From Chromera velia (taxonomy: Eukaryota; Sar; Chromeraceae): 27,052 bases of DNA. The stretch is taken from positions 9,812 through 36,863 of the forward strand of contig JAHBMJ010001035.1 in the NCBI GenBank assembly GCA_018398765.1. The letters are read 5' to 3'. Position numbers and translations under genes: made by a program. The notes below the pieces were generated by a model. It ran no database searches. It worked only from the letters and a program-made list of their open reading frames with translations, and had not been told where the DNA came from. This document shows, piece after piece, positions 11,151 through 20,953 of this stretch (its first letter is position 1; each line of letters starts with the position of its first letter).

Positions 11151-11313
11151 CTGTCTGTCTGTCCGTCTGTCTGTCTGTCCGTCTGTCTGTCTGTCGGTCT
11201 GTCTGTCTGTCGGTCTGTGTCTGAGTTGTCGTGATGTTCCTTTGTCTTTGTTGCTTTCTTTCTTTTTGTCTATTGTGTCCATGAAGAAAAGAAGGGAGAA
11301 GAAGAAACATATA

Positions 11314-11383
<70 letters not shown>

Positions 11384-11413
11384 CTGTCTGTCCGTCTGTC
11401 TGTCTGTCTGTCC

Positions 11414-11445
<32 letters not shown>

Positions 11446-12677
11446 GTCTGTCTGTCATATAGTCTGTCTGTCTGTCTGTCTGTCTGTTGTCGAATAGCCT
11501 GTTATCTTTCCTCATTTCCGCACAAAGATGGTTTCCTCCAGGTCCTTATACCTGTGAGCAGTCACGCATACACACGTCGCACACACATACACACACATAG
11601 ATGCACACGCACACGCATTCTTTCCATCTGGGCGGGGGGGCAAAAGAGATCCAACAAGAAGAGAGGGGCTGGGGCTGAGAAACGATAAAGGAACCCCAGA
11701 AGAAGAAAAGAAAAGAGAAAGGGAACCCCAGAAAAAAGAAAAAAGAAAGTGCTACTACTGCTGCTGCTGCTGCTGTCTCGCAAAGGTACGAACACTCAAG
11801 GCCTGCAGGGAGCTCTGGTACCCTTCCAGTGAGAGAGCGCGCCAAAAGAAGAAAGAAAAAAGCAGAAGAGAATGAAGAAGGAGAAAAAGGGAAAGAAAAG
11901 ACGACATAGTCTGTCTATCTGTCTGTCTCTGTGTCTGTATGTGCAGCTCCAGAAATTCCTCCAGCCCCCTGCATGGACGGTCGCTCCTCAGCTCTGCATC
12001 ACGAAAGGCTCCTCCAAGTCCTCAGTCGAGGTCGAAAAGGGGGAGGGGTCGGAGAACGAGAGGGCGAGGTGCAACACTGAGGGTGCTGCTGCAGCTGCAG
12101 CTGCGTCGGGAGCGGTGAGGGTGTCTGGCTCTGTGATCTCGAGGCTGATTGACTGACTGATTGGTTGACAAGTGGGCGAATTCTCAGTGAAGTGTGGGGG
12201 GGAAGAAAAGAGAGTGTGTCGGTCTTGCAGAGGGTGGGAGAAGGAAGCAAAGCATCGGGGTGAATCGGAGCTGCATGTGTGTACAGATGGGGAGGGGGTG
12301 GGGAGGGACGAAGGAAAGAAGGGATGGCTCCGCATGCATTCATGGATGATCGGTGAGAAGGGGGAGGGGAGGTGAAAAAAGAGAAAGCGAGAATCGAGAA
12401 GGAAGTCAGAGAGCGAAGGTGCGACTGCAGGCTCTCATGAAATCGATCGATTGATCGGTTCAGTGGCATTCTGTAGTAAGGGGCGTACATTGTCTCTAGA
12501 AGGAAGAGTGGCAGGCGTTGGGTGGATTATTTGGCCGATCGCTCAGCCATCCCACCTTCGTACATTGTCCTTTTGAAGCCCGAAGTGTCCGAGGGACCTT
12601 CTCTGGTGGTCGATTGGCCGCATACCTTCTTTGCGTTTCTCTCTTTGTCCGACAAGTCGTGGGGCGTGGATTTTAGG
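8214..12677 (+). CDS. Extended PHD (ePHD) zinc-finger protein, BRPF/JADE/AF10-like, multi-exon, partial
   Basis: Visible exons: 8214-8376, 8555-9167, 9479-9633, 9981-10031 (or 10037), 10280-10534, 11947-12068 (or 12114), 12500-12677. All have GT-AG borders, and phases match through 10534 to 11947. The ePHD reads in order: CSLC in exon 2, HFCHSFCALWNPNV (the family's HxxCALWxPxV segment), CIGCEKATGHFMLHC, DCGACWHPSC, then AGAYMTMK and finally CPE|H, whose Cys and His are brought together by the 9633/9981 splice. In this family the finger reads histone tails or binds DNA in chromatin complexes. Exon 10280-10534 is Ala-rich then Lys-rich (KKKMKKGKGKKGKK), a probable nuclear-localising or DNA-contact tail. 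The first exon is missing: 8214 enters with one base of a split codon. The end is unsettled. With donor 12115 the last exon stops at TAG 12674-12676; with donor 12069 it stays open to a donor at 12678. No HAT-complex partner genes are nearby. Confidence 0.75.
10815..10893. repeat. (TC)n(TG)n compound microsatellite
   Basis: About 17 TC followed by about 17 TG units, inside the ePHD intron. It is the same compound type as at the peptidase acceptor. Confidence 0.92.
11013..11486. repeat. 205-bp higher-order repeat: unique segment plus TGTC array
   Basis: A segment of about 98 bp (beginning TGTCTGAGTTGTCGTGATG, ending GAAACATATAG) occurs at 11013 and again at 11218. Each copy is followed by a run of TGTC/CGTC units. 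A third array start (CATATAG then TGTC) lies at 11455. The two unique segments appear nearly identical by eye, which points to a recent duplication. Confidence 0.88.
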
Positions 12678-12885
12678 GTGAGAAATCTGGGGTTTAATTC
12701 ATTTCTTTTCACAACTTTCGCTTTGATTGCTCTGAAATACCCTCTTTCTCATATTTTATGCGCAGCTGCACTGCTTCTAATTCTTGAGCTGAGTTTTATC
12801 TCAATCTATCTCAATCTGGCCGTAAGTCAAAGTTACTTAGTCGCAGTTTTCAGCGGTGCTTTACATAAAAGTACATAAAAGATCG
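12678..12885 (+). other. Start of an intron, or downstream flank, of the ePHD gene
   Basis: Begins with a good donor (AGG|GTGAGA). No coding signal was seen before the mobile element that starts at 12894. Confidence 0.4.
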
Positions 12886-12893
12886 ATCCGCAT

Positions 12894-14819
12894 TAGGGAT
12901 AGCTATCGTATACTATCGTATCGATATCGTATCGTATCGGTATCGGTATCGAAGTATCGACTATCGGTTCTTTCTCGGGCGCCCGACTATTGGTTAGTAT
13001 CGGCCTGCTTTAATAGAGTTTGTGAATATTTGTGAAGGACTACTAAGTGGCCAAGTGCGCGCCAGGCCGGGCCTCGGTGCTCGAAGACCGGGCGCGGCCG
13101 CGGGCCCAGTAACACGTATACCATCTCCATGCATGGATGAATGCGGAACCGGCTCCAGCGTGCACTGAAGTCAGCCCCAACGGCCGACCATATTCACTAC
13201 ATCCGATCTAACAGAGCTTCATCATGTCTGTTTTCTGAACAAAACCGCTTCTGGACAATTAAAGCATCATAACAGCCAGAAGGGGAAAAAACAAGCTAAG
13301 GTGTGGGCATATTACAAACGTTAGACAGATAAAAATTTTGTCTCGATTTTTGTCTCCTCAGCATGCAGAGTTGCTTGACCCGTTGTTGACCTATCGGAGT
13401 TGGCTCACTGGCCAACGTCCAAACAACTTAAAGGCAGTAGTCTAAAAATCTCGGATTCGTCTTTCCACAGCGTTGTCTCTTCTTTTTGTGCCATCTTGGA
13501 GCTTCAGGAATGACCGGATCGACCAGGATATCAAAATGGGCGAACTGAGATTCAAAAATATTCGGAAAGGTCAGTCACGAGTGAGGTCACTGTCATTTGG
13601 TGATCTCCATACTCTGCCATTGAAGCTTGTCACTTTTCCATTGATGTTCAACCACTGAACATATTTCTGATAACCTTATCTTTACAAAGGTTTGCCACTG
13701 GGCGACTCGCTGCTCGTTTTTCAACGTTGATCTAGCTTCCAGCAACGGTTCGGCCTTGACACCCTCTGAATCATAAAACACATACCCGTACACACCAGGA
13801 CCGTCTATTTATTTCTTTATGGGAACCTTTGTAGTCCAACGTATTTGTCTTGGTCTCCTTCATGCTTTCACTTGTGTAGAAAGAACTCCTAATACCGTAA
13901 ACAGTGCTGTTTTTGTTTTTCTGGAACTGGATCTGCCCTCCCTGGAATGACTGGTGAGTTTGTGACTTGTGCCTGCTCCGCAGAGGAAGGAGAGGGCTTC
14001 CCCAAAGTCTAGAAAGCTAAAGATTGTCTTACTATGGATATGTTCCACCAATTTGTTGCAGCTTTAAAATCTCAGTTAGCTGTTTTACGTATTAGTTGAT
14101 TTTTATGGAGATGCACATACATACAGATAAATATACAGACCGCTGCACACTATCAGACTTTTGACCTCAATTTTCTCTTCACTCCGCTTGCTGAGTATCA
14201 ACCACCACGTCGTTCAAGAGAGTTCAACCCAAGCTGCTTGCTGTATAGCTTGTTTTTTCTTTCTTCTTTGTGCTGCAAATCTACATGGTTCCTTTGTGAG
14301 TGCAGAATAGCATGTGGACTAGCATGTAGATGTCTGCGTTTTACTATAAATTTTGTATGCATTCACTTGCATTTGGGTGATTTTGGCATACACATCAGAA
14401 TAAAAATGAGTCTAACAGTTTGTGTCTAACATGAAATTTCCAGGAACAATATGTTAATGAAGTCGTTGTCAATCTGATGATGTGTTGACTATTGTTGACT
14501 CTTTTAAAAGAGGGGGTTAGGGGGGCGAAGCCTAGGGTGAAGCTCCCCTTATTACCCCTTATAGTTTGGCCTTCTGAACGTTTCGAAGCCCATTTTCTAA
14601 GTAAAGTTGACTGAATCTCTTTAAAAACATGAGATTTTTATAAAAAGTTTTTAGTTTTATAAATAATACCGTTTGTACTAGGTTTTAGCCTTGTACGCTA
14701 AAAATTGTATATCAGTATCGAAATTATTGACGATACTCCCTTTTTTTGGAACATTAAATTCTGATACGAAACCAATACGATACCGATTCGATACTGATAC
14801 GATACGATAGCTATCCCTA
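12894..14819. mobile_element. hAT-like element with TATCG-rich termini
   Basis: The left end TAGGGATAGCTATCGTAT is repeated in inverted form at the right end (14802-14819); the first 18 bases match exactly. Both ends continue into imperfect TATCG/CGATA repeats for 60-120 bp. The flanks are ATCCGCAT (12886-12893) and ATCCACAT (14820-14827), an 8-bp duplication with one mismatch. Total 1,926 bp. The interior has a GC-rich patch at 13055-13105 and only short open frames, none resembling a transposase, so it is probably non-autonomous. Confidence 0.75.
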
Positions 14820-14827
14820 ATCCACAT

Positions 14828-15300
14828 AATTATGATAATAGTTTTTTTATATATTTTATATCCTAGTTAATCCGAATTTATAATATGTTATCTATAGCAT
14901 ATTACAAAGTTGTTTGTGTTATCTTTTAATTATTTTTTTTTTATTTTCTTCAATATTTGGTCACAATTATACTAAAATTATATGGCAAAGCTCCGTAAAA
15001 GCTAATTCGTCTGAATATTATATTAATAGAGATTCTAAAACTGCAAACTACTATATTTTATTATACACCGTTTGTTTAGTTGAATCTATATATCTTTTAA
15101 AAAAAACGAATTATCAAAAGATCAATTGGCTTAGCATAACTTATAAAACTAATCAAACCTTAACTCAAAGTAAGTATATGGATAATAATAGATGAGGATT
15201 AGTAAGTTTTTATTATAGGTTATTATAGGCTTCCTATAGAGAGATGTGTATAATATGTATAAGTGATAAGTGATAAGTGATTTGGTGGTGCCTTAGAGCA
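14828..15300. other. Very AT-rich island with a 93-codon open frame
   Basis: Sequence composition drops sharply after the hAT-like element. A + strand frame (14914-15195) is Asn/Tyr/Ile/Lys-rich (for example NYYILLYTVCLVESIYLL) and has no recognised family. AT-rich open frames arise easily by base composition. An organelle-derived insert is possible but not shown. Confidence 0.3.
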
Positions 15301-16327
15301 CTGTTGCCGTTTTGTTTTATAGAGGTCGCCCCCGTAAATGACAGGGGGGTCTGCCTCACTCCTGAGGCTCAGACCACACCCTAACCTACACCTCGTGGCC
15401 CGCCTGGTTTCCCAACCCGCGATCGACTAACAACTGTTCTAAACCTTGCATGTTTTGGGCTGCTGACTGAGAGGTACTGAGAGGGAACCATTCCAAATAT
15501 AATACTAATGATACTAGAAGATCACAGACGATAAGGCATTTTGGCTTTGTATGCGGGCTTCCTGCATCCTTCTCTCTGCTTTGCTCTCTCCTCCTGCTCT
15601 TATCTCCCTTCCCTTTTCCATTACTTCCAGAATCTTCTTGTATTCTTCTTTTCTTCTTTTGTCTCTTCCCCTTCTCTTTATGATTACTTGGACTACAAAA
15701 GACAATATTCATATGAAAACTTTTTTCCCACCATTTACTTTGTTATCCGTAGGCTAAAAAAGCAGGATGTGAGTCTGGGATAGTCTGGGAACCTATAGTT
15801 TGGGAGTATTTGGGAGCGCAAAAGTCTTTACGATAAATATTAAATAACGAACAAAAAAAAATGATGATTGGGGGTTTTATCATGCATGCCGCGTCCCCAT
15901 ATATGAGCAAAAAAAACCTTGCTTAATTAAAGTGTGCTGACGAAAGCTGACGCACGCAGGTAATGAAGCTAGCCGATTTTGCACGCAGACCCGACCATGC
16001 CCGCGGCCAGAATTCGGCTCAGAATCGGCTTGGGGCAGACTGACTGATCGACAATGATTCGCGACACGCTGCCACGGTCAGTCGATCTTTTGTTTGCTCT
16101 TAGAATTTCCTCTCCAATTGCTCCCCGTAGCTCATCGCCGCAGATGTATATGACCTATGTGGCTGACATCATCTGACATTCACATTGGCATAGTCCATAA
16201 ACATTCCATGAAGACAAGTACGCTGGAGAGATATTCAACCTGTTGCTCAGGCGTTCAGTAACTGTTGCTACGATCTCTTCCATTCATCGCCTGCTGAGCA
16301 TACATACTTATTGTGCGTCAGAACAGA
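15301..16327. other. Mixed intergenic region upstream of the ankyrin gene
   Basis: It contains an interrupted hairpin at 15348-15375 (GGTCTG, CCTCA, CTCC loop, TGAGG, CT, CAGACC) and a C/T-rich + strand from about 15560 to 15690. The C/T-rich part reads as a Lys/Arg/Glu-rich helical peptide on the - strand. No gene could be supported. Confidence 0.4.
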
Positions 16328-17506
16328 ATGGAAAGTTCAAGCTCGACATCTACGCTTTTTGCCATCACCCCGATGATTAGAAGAAACGTGCATCGGTGCC
16401 GAGCAATCTCTGCCGACACACTGATGACAGTACTGAACCGTCTACTTCAGGAGACGGACAGTCGTTCGGAAAAGCAAAAGGCTCTGGACGACTTTCGCTT
16501 CCTCCTGAGGCTTGGTGTAGACGTAAATGAGCGGGTAGGAGGCACTATCTTGCTTGTCCGGGCAGCCAGATCTGGGCACAGGGCAGCGATTGCGGCCCTC
16601 CTGCGCGAGGAGGCCGAACCGAATACTGCTCTGGCCAATGGCACAACGGCCCTTCACGAGGCTTCCCGAAGGGGGCACCCCCTCTCTGTAGGGCTCCTCT
16701 TGGCAGGAGGCGCAGACCCCAATTCGAAGCAGGCAACGTCTGGAATGAGGGCCCTGCATGTGTCTTTTGAGGATCCGTTGACTGGTCAGAGAGCGCTTGA
16801 GGTCGTGCGGGTTCTCGTTTCGAAAGGCGCAGAGGTAAACGCAAGGGGGCAGTATGGCCGGACGGCCTTGCTTCTCGCCTGCCGATACCAGAACCTCCCG
16901 GCTGCGCTGTATCTGATCTCAAAAGGGGCCGATGTGTGCGCACGTGACAGAATGGATGGGAGCACGGCCCTTCACTTTGCGAGCGAATACGGTCAGACGG
17001 AACTGATCACCCTGCTCCTCTCCAAAGGTGCAGACGTAGAATGTCGTGATCAGGACCAGCAGAGACCTTTGCATATGGCAGCAGGGAATGGGTGGATGGA
17101 GACAGCTGTGCTGTTGGTGTCAAAGGGTGCGCAGGTTGACGCTCTGGATGTGCAGAGATGCACACCTTTGCATCACGCAGTCGCGGATGACAATGCGCCT
17201 CTGGTTTCCTTCCTGCTGTCCAAGAAGGCAAATCCCAATTTGCAAAACGGACAGGGAAGGACACCTCTGATGGTGGCATCAGAGGCAGGATTTACAGAGA
17301 TTGTCCGTTTGTTGTTAGAGGGGGGGGCAGACCGTAGAGTGGGGACAGGCAACGGTACCACTGCGTTAGACATGGCACGACGCAGGAGACACCAAGACAT
17401 AGTCTCCCTGCTTCGATCTGAATCTGAGTCTAGATCTGAGACTCCGGCAGATAGAGAGAAGGAGGCTCAGATTGACGATGCAGCTCTCGCTTACTACAGA
17501 GCCTGA
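16328..17506 (+). CDS. Ankyrin-repeat protein, single exon
   Basis: 392 aa from ATG 16328 to TGA 17506; the frame is open 15 bases further back only through a GTG. After an N-terminal region of about 70 residues without motifs come roughly nine ankyrin units of 33 residues. Typical segments are NGTTALHEASRRGHPLSVGL, DGSTALHFASEYGQTELI and QGRTPLMVASEAGFTEIVRL, most closing with a GADPN- or GAEVN-like turn. One unit, near residues 137-165, has a five-residue insertion (DPLTG). The C-terminal tail after the last unit is Ser/Glu/Arg-rich. The family mediates protein-protein binding, and no catalytic domain, signal peptide or membrane segment is visible. It lacks introns although the neighbouring genes have them, and it sits between repeats, so retroposition or an effector/scaffold role are possible but unproven. 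Confidence 0.88.
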   Translation: MESSSSTSTLFAITPMIRRNVHRCRAISADTLMTVLNRLLQETDSRSEKQKALDDFRFLLRLGVDVNERVGGTILLVRAARSGHRAAIAALLREEAEPNTALANGTTALHEASRRGHPLSVGLLLAGGADPNSKQATSGMRALHVSFEDPLTGQRALEVVRVLVSKGAEVNARGQYGRTALLLACRYQNLPAALYLISKGADVCARDRMDGSTALHFASEYGQTELITLLLSKGADVECRDQDQQRPLHMAAGNGWMETAVLLVSKGAQVDALDVQRCTPLHHAVADDNAPLVSFLLSKKANPNLQNGQGRTPLMVASEAGFTEIVRLLLEGGADRRVGTGNGTTALDMARRRRHQDIVSLLRSESESRSETPADREKEAQIDDAALAYYRA

Positions 17507-17937
17507 CTAGGCGCGGCTAAGGCGCCTGACTTATAACTGACGCTAAAGTTGACGGACTTCGATCGAAACTTAACAACATATATACTATGTTCCGGTATAT
17601 ATAGAAAGTTAACACCTCGAAAGCAGAGCCTCCTAGCTAAAATCTCATAGTATAGCATAGCATAGTAGTATAATAGTATTGGCTCGGATGTTCCGCTCAT
17701 GAAATCTTACAGAGTCGGTCACGGCATAAACCTGCATCAGTCGTGGCTGGTCGGGACGTTTGTACGTATCTGAAGCCTCTCGTCGGGCCTCACCCCTCCA
17801 CCTAATTTGAATTTCAAGTCATAACATATTTTTAGCATCATAAAAAACTTTTAATAATAGTAAGTTATATAATTTGTAGGCTCACTTTATCATTGTGTTA
17901 AGGTCTACTTAGAGAGGTTGGCGCTGGTGAGTGCTTG
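17507..17937. other. AT-rich intergenic stretch
   Basis: Short CATAG/TAGTA repeats near 17645-17685, otherwise nothing recognised before the dispersed repeat. Confidence 0.5.
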
Positions 17938-18279
17938 CAGAGGTTCAAGGGTCTTCAGGGCTTGATATCGCCGGAGTGGTTCAGGTCGATCCCTAGTGAC
18001 AGACTCGATCAGTATCAGGAGCATGGAGCTTTCTTGTGATTTGGTGATCGATCTGATTTTATTGTAGTCTTCCAGAAAGTCTTTCGGAAGTCTTTCATAT
18101 AATTTCGATCGAAGCGTGACACATCAACATCTGTATGATACAAGACGTTAACGTCCTGCATCTTCTTTCTTTAATTCTTAAAAAAGAGGTAGCGAGGCTT
18201 AAACCTATGACCTCTTGCTTGTTAGTACCTCCCTGAACCTAATATCCACTTGAATGGTGGGGCTGCATTTTTAGATAGG

Positions 18280-18450
18280 CTTGAACGCCTGCGCCGCAGG
18301 CGTGGGCGGTATCTTGAAGGCCCGCGCCGCAGGCGCGGGTAGTGTTTTGACCGGCCGCGCCACAGGCGCGGGCGGTGTCTTGAAAGGCAGCACCGCAGGC
18401 GTGGGCAGTGTCTTGACCGGCCGCACCACAGGCGCGGGCGGTGTCTTGAA
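18280..18450. repeat. 33-bp minisatellite of palindromic units
   Basis: About five units, each with a GC-rich hairpin and a CTTGAA or TTGACC spacer. Odd and even units alternate, so the true period is 66 bp. Because 33 is a multiple of three, one + strand frame reads as an 11-residue repeat (GAGGVLKGSTA-like). Confidence 0.9.
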
Positions 18451-18467
18451 AAGCAGCATGCAGCTGC

Positions 18468-19007
18468 ATGCTAAAGAATCGCAGCTGCATGCATGTCCAC
18501 CCGTTTCCCGAAGTGCAAGTATATCTAAACCCTGAAGAAAAAAAAATCGACGAGATTGACAAACTTTCAGACTTTTCGTTCAATTACCTTACCTCTCAAA
18601 GTACCCAACATGACCCAACAGAAGAAGGATTCACAGTATCAGAAGGATTGCCTACAAAGTGTTGGTGGTTGATCTTGCTTTGCCGGAGTCTAAGAGAAAC
18701 TGAGACTTGCAGAAGGCTTTCTGGCAGGAAACTCCTCGTGCGACACCCGGACCTCCAACTCCACCCTCGGGGTTACTCCTTCAACATATCGAAGGAAGAC
18801 CCCGCCATCTTGCAGAGCATGTTCAAGGCTCTAGAAAGGCCCCTCAGAAAGGCTGACAAGCGGTAGAAGGTGTACACCAAGCTCAGAAAAGCAGTCAGCG
18901 TGAAGAATGCTGAGTCGGTGAGGGAGTTCGATCCCGAGAATCCCGACGATAGATCCCTTGTCGGCCTTTCAGACAGAAGTCAAGCGAGGGCAGTTGATGT
19001 AATCTAG
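18468..19007 (+). pseudogene. Broken unrecognised frame inside the TIR element
   Basis: From ATG 18468 the frame runs to TAG 18864-18866 and then reopens in the same frame to TAG 19005-19007, 179 codons in all. The second half reads like protein (HPRGYSFNISKEDPAILQSM before the stop, REFDPENPDDRSLVGLSDR after it). The family is not recognised. It may be a captured host fragment or a transposase remnant. Confidence 0.4.
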
Positions 19008-19426
19008 GATGTAATATTGATATTGTATGATTATATATGATGAAATGTACAAAACCTAGGCATGAATAGTATTTTAAAGGCAATATCTCAATTTATTTAT
19101 ACGTTATTATTTTTTAATTTTTTTTTTTTATATTCTTTGAATGAGATTTGCTAGGCCGCAAATTTGGATAGACTTGATTGGCCGCGCCACAGGCGCGGAC
19201 GATCTTGACATTTTTTTTTCAAGTGGATATTAGGTTCAGGGAGGTACTTGTTAGTATTGTATGCTAACCATTAGGTCATGAAGGCGAGTGATGCGCACGA
19301 TTCTCTTTTGCTCAGTATTACTTTAAACCACAATTAATTCATTTAATTTCTATTTTTTTTCTAGCTGTGCTTAAGTAACGCATAGCATTTATTGTCTTTC
19401 TAGCTGTGTTTAAGTAGCACATAGCA

Positions 19427-19836
19427 TTTGCCCCTTTCTAAGATCGAGATTCCACGTTCGATTCATATATGATCTTATCTCATAGCATTCGCTCCTTTCT
19501 ATGTCTTTCTGTGCCTCTCCATGCCTAACCGCGAGATCTCGCACGCGCGGCGCGCGGGGTTATCAAAAAGGCCCCGGCATGCCAGCACGTCCTTTAGTTC
19601 GCGCGCGCAAAATCGGATGGCCCCCGCGGAAAGCGCCAGGGTCTTTTATGCAAATAGGCCTATATAACTGTGCATGAGTGCGACATGTCATGCAATGCAA
19701 CACATACGATGCAATACGTGTTTTTCGGCCGGGGCGTGTTTCTCATTTTCGATCGGAACATTTCGATGAAAAAATTTCTGTGAAGCACGTACATAGCATG
19801 ATCGATCCCTCCTTCGATGCTCCGATTCAACCCTTC
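19427..19836. other. Spacer between dispersed repeat and inverted repeat
   Basis: A decayed ATAGCATT...CCTTTCTA motif recurs at 19423 and 19485. A CpG-rich patch (GCACGCGCGGCGCGCGGGG) lies near 19540. No gene seen. Confidence 0.45.
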
Positions 19837-20314
19837 CGAAATAGTGAATGGTGTAGAGACAAGCAAATCAAAGCTAGACAGCAAGAACACGGGAAGACAG
19901 TCTGTCAAGAAAGCATAAAGCCGACAAGCTCTTCCAAACAAAATAGAGGCAGAGAAGTGTAAAACGCAAACTCGCAGCAAACTTGATATCGAACAGCTGA
20001 GTCACTACCTTGCATGAATAGACCGACTCCTCTTCTCGAGCCGCTCTCTGTCGCATGCCAAAGATCCCCCTATAGGAGGAAAAACGAGACAAAGAAGAAG
20101 GTCGTTGACGGGAGCTACAAAGAGGCAACATCGAAACAAAAAGAAACATGAAGAACGCCACCGCCCCACGCGCAAGGGTGTGAGTAGACGACCAAGACCG
20201 AAAAGATGGAGATGAACGACATGAACACCACCCAGGAGGTCAAAGCGATGACGTAGAAGCATGCGGCAGTGATGAGAAGTCACCGGGAGGAAGAGGAGGA
20301 CAAGGAAGTAGACG
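19837..20314 (+). repeat. Large inverted repeat, left arm
   Basis: 478 bp, reverse complement of 20954-21431. Arm ends pair with a constant coordinate sum (41268), so there is no net length change. The 95-codon frames read from the two arms differ at about ten residues. In this arm, + strand frames such as MNRPTPLLEPLSVACQRS and MRSHREEEEDKEVD look protein-like but are broken by stops. Confidence 0.9.
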
Positions 20315-20656
20315 ACGCATCCCTGGCGACTCTCCCTTGGAGCGTCAGTTCTCTCTTCTTCATAAGTCCCTCTTAGTTCAAAGCGGTGTTGTTCTTCCGT
20401 CTCTTTTATGACTTCGTTCCTATTCTGCAATCGTTTTGTCTGGTCCCTGCTTGGAACCTCGACCTCGCTTTCGTAGCGACTCTCTGGCTGGCCACTGTCT
20501 CTCGAGGCCCTCATCTTCCCGGTTAGAGCGAATGCTCTGTGGCCTCTTTGTTCTCGTTCTTCAAGAGCTTCACGTTGATCTTGTGCTTCATGTTGATCAT
20601 GTCAGTCTCCCTTGTCCCTGTGCTTGCTTGCAGATGCTCTCCATATCCTTGTTCTC

Positions 20657-20819
20657 CAACCTCTTCTACATCGCCACATCTACCTCGCCTCCGTCTTGTC
20701 CTTCTCCGTGTTCGTGTTCGGACGCAAGGCGATCCTCCTCCGCCTCCGACCTCTTCTACATCGCCACATCCACCTCGCCTCCATCTTGTCCTTCTCTGCG
20801 TTCGTGTTCTGATGCAAGG
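20657..20819. repeat. Two 73-bp direct repeats, 90-bp period, in the spacer of the inverted repeat
   Basis: ACCTCTTCTACATCGCCACAT... at 20657-20729 and 20747-20819, about 90% identical by eye. A shorter duplication (GGATCAC.ATGCCTACATC) follows at 20817-20868. Confidence 0.85.
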
Positions 20820-20953
20820 ATCACTATGCCTACATCTACGGCAAGGATCACGATGCCTACATCCACATTGCCCCTGTCATCATTGTCCTTGCCCCTCTGG
20901 AACCCGATGTCTCTTTCCGTCTCCATGAGCCTCGTCCGCTTCGACATCGGTTT

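Larger units (their letters stand above)
10535..11946 (+). other. Long repeat-filled intron of the ePHD gene
   Basis: Between AAG|GTCTGT (donor at 10535) and TGTGCAG|CTCCAG (acceptor ending at 11946), phase 0. It holds (TC)n(TG)n, several TGTC arrays and a duplicated 98-bp unique segment. The Cys-Leu-Ser-Val and Thr-Asp-Arg-Gln frames that can be translated here are by-products of the 4-bp period. Confidence 0.65.
18226..19246. mobile_element. 1,021-bp TIR element with GC-rich subterminal minisatellite
   Basis: The ends are TACCTCCCTGAACCTAATAT... and its inverse; the TIR is about 30 bp and essentially perfect. An 8-bp duplication, CTTGTTAG, flanks it (18218-18225 and 19247-19254). The other copy of the host repeat has a single CTTGTTAG at the same place, an empty site that confirms the insertion. 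Both ends carry CGCGCC-RCA-GGCGCG hairpins: five tandem 33-bp units on the left and one on the right (19171-19208). The interior carries a broken frame. No transposase was recognised; the duplication length fits hAT or P-type elements. Confidence 0.85.
17938..19426. repeat. Dispersed repeat, left copy (LTR-like, interrupted by an insertion)
   Basis: Without the 18226-19246 insertion it is about 460 bp and about 95% identical by eye to 26176-26665 over the first 300 bp, in the same orientation. The ends TGAGTGCTTGCAG...CATAGCA give TG...CA termini as in LTRs. The - strand carries a tRNA-like stretch and a peptide-like frame (see the right copy). Confidence 0.75.

Noticed and set aside
10729-11515. 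Cys-Leu-Ser-Val and Thr-Asp-Arg-Gln repeat proteins
   Set aside because: They are translations of TGTC/GACA arrays within an intron; any 4-bp array without stops gives such frames.
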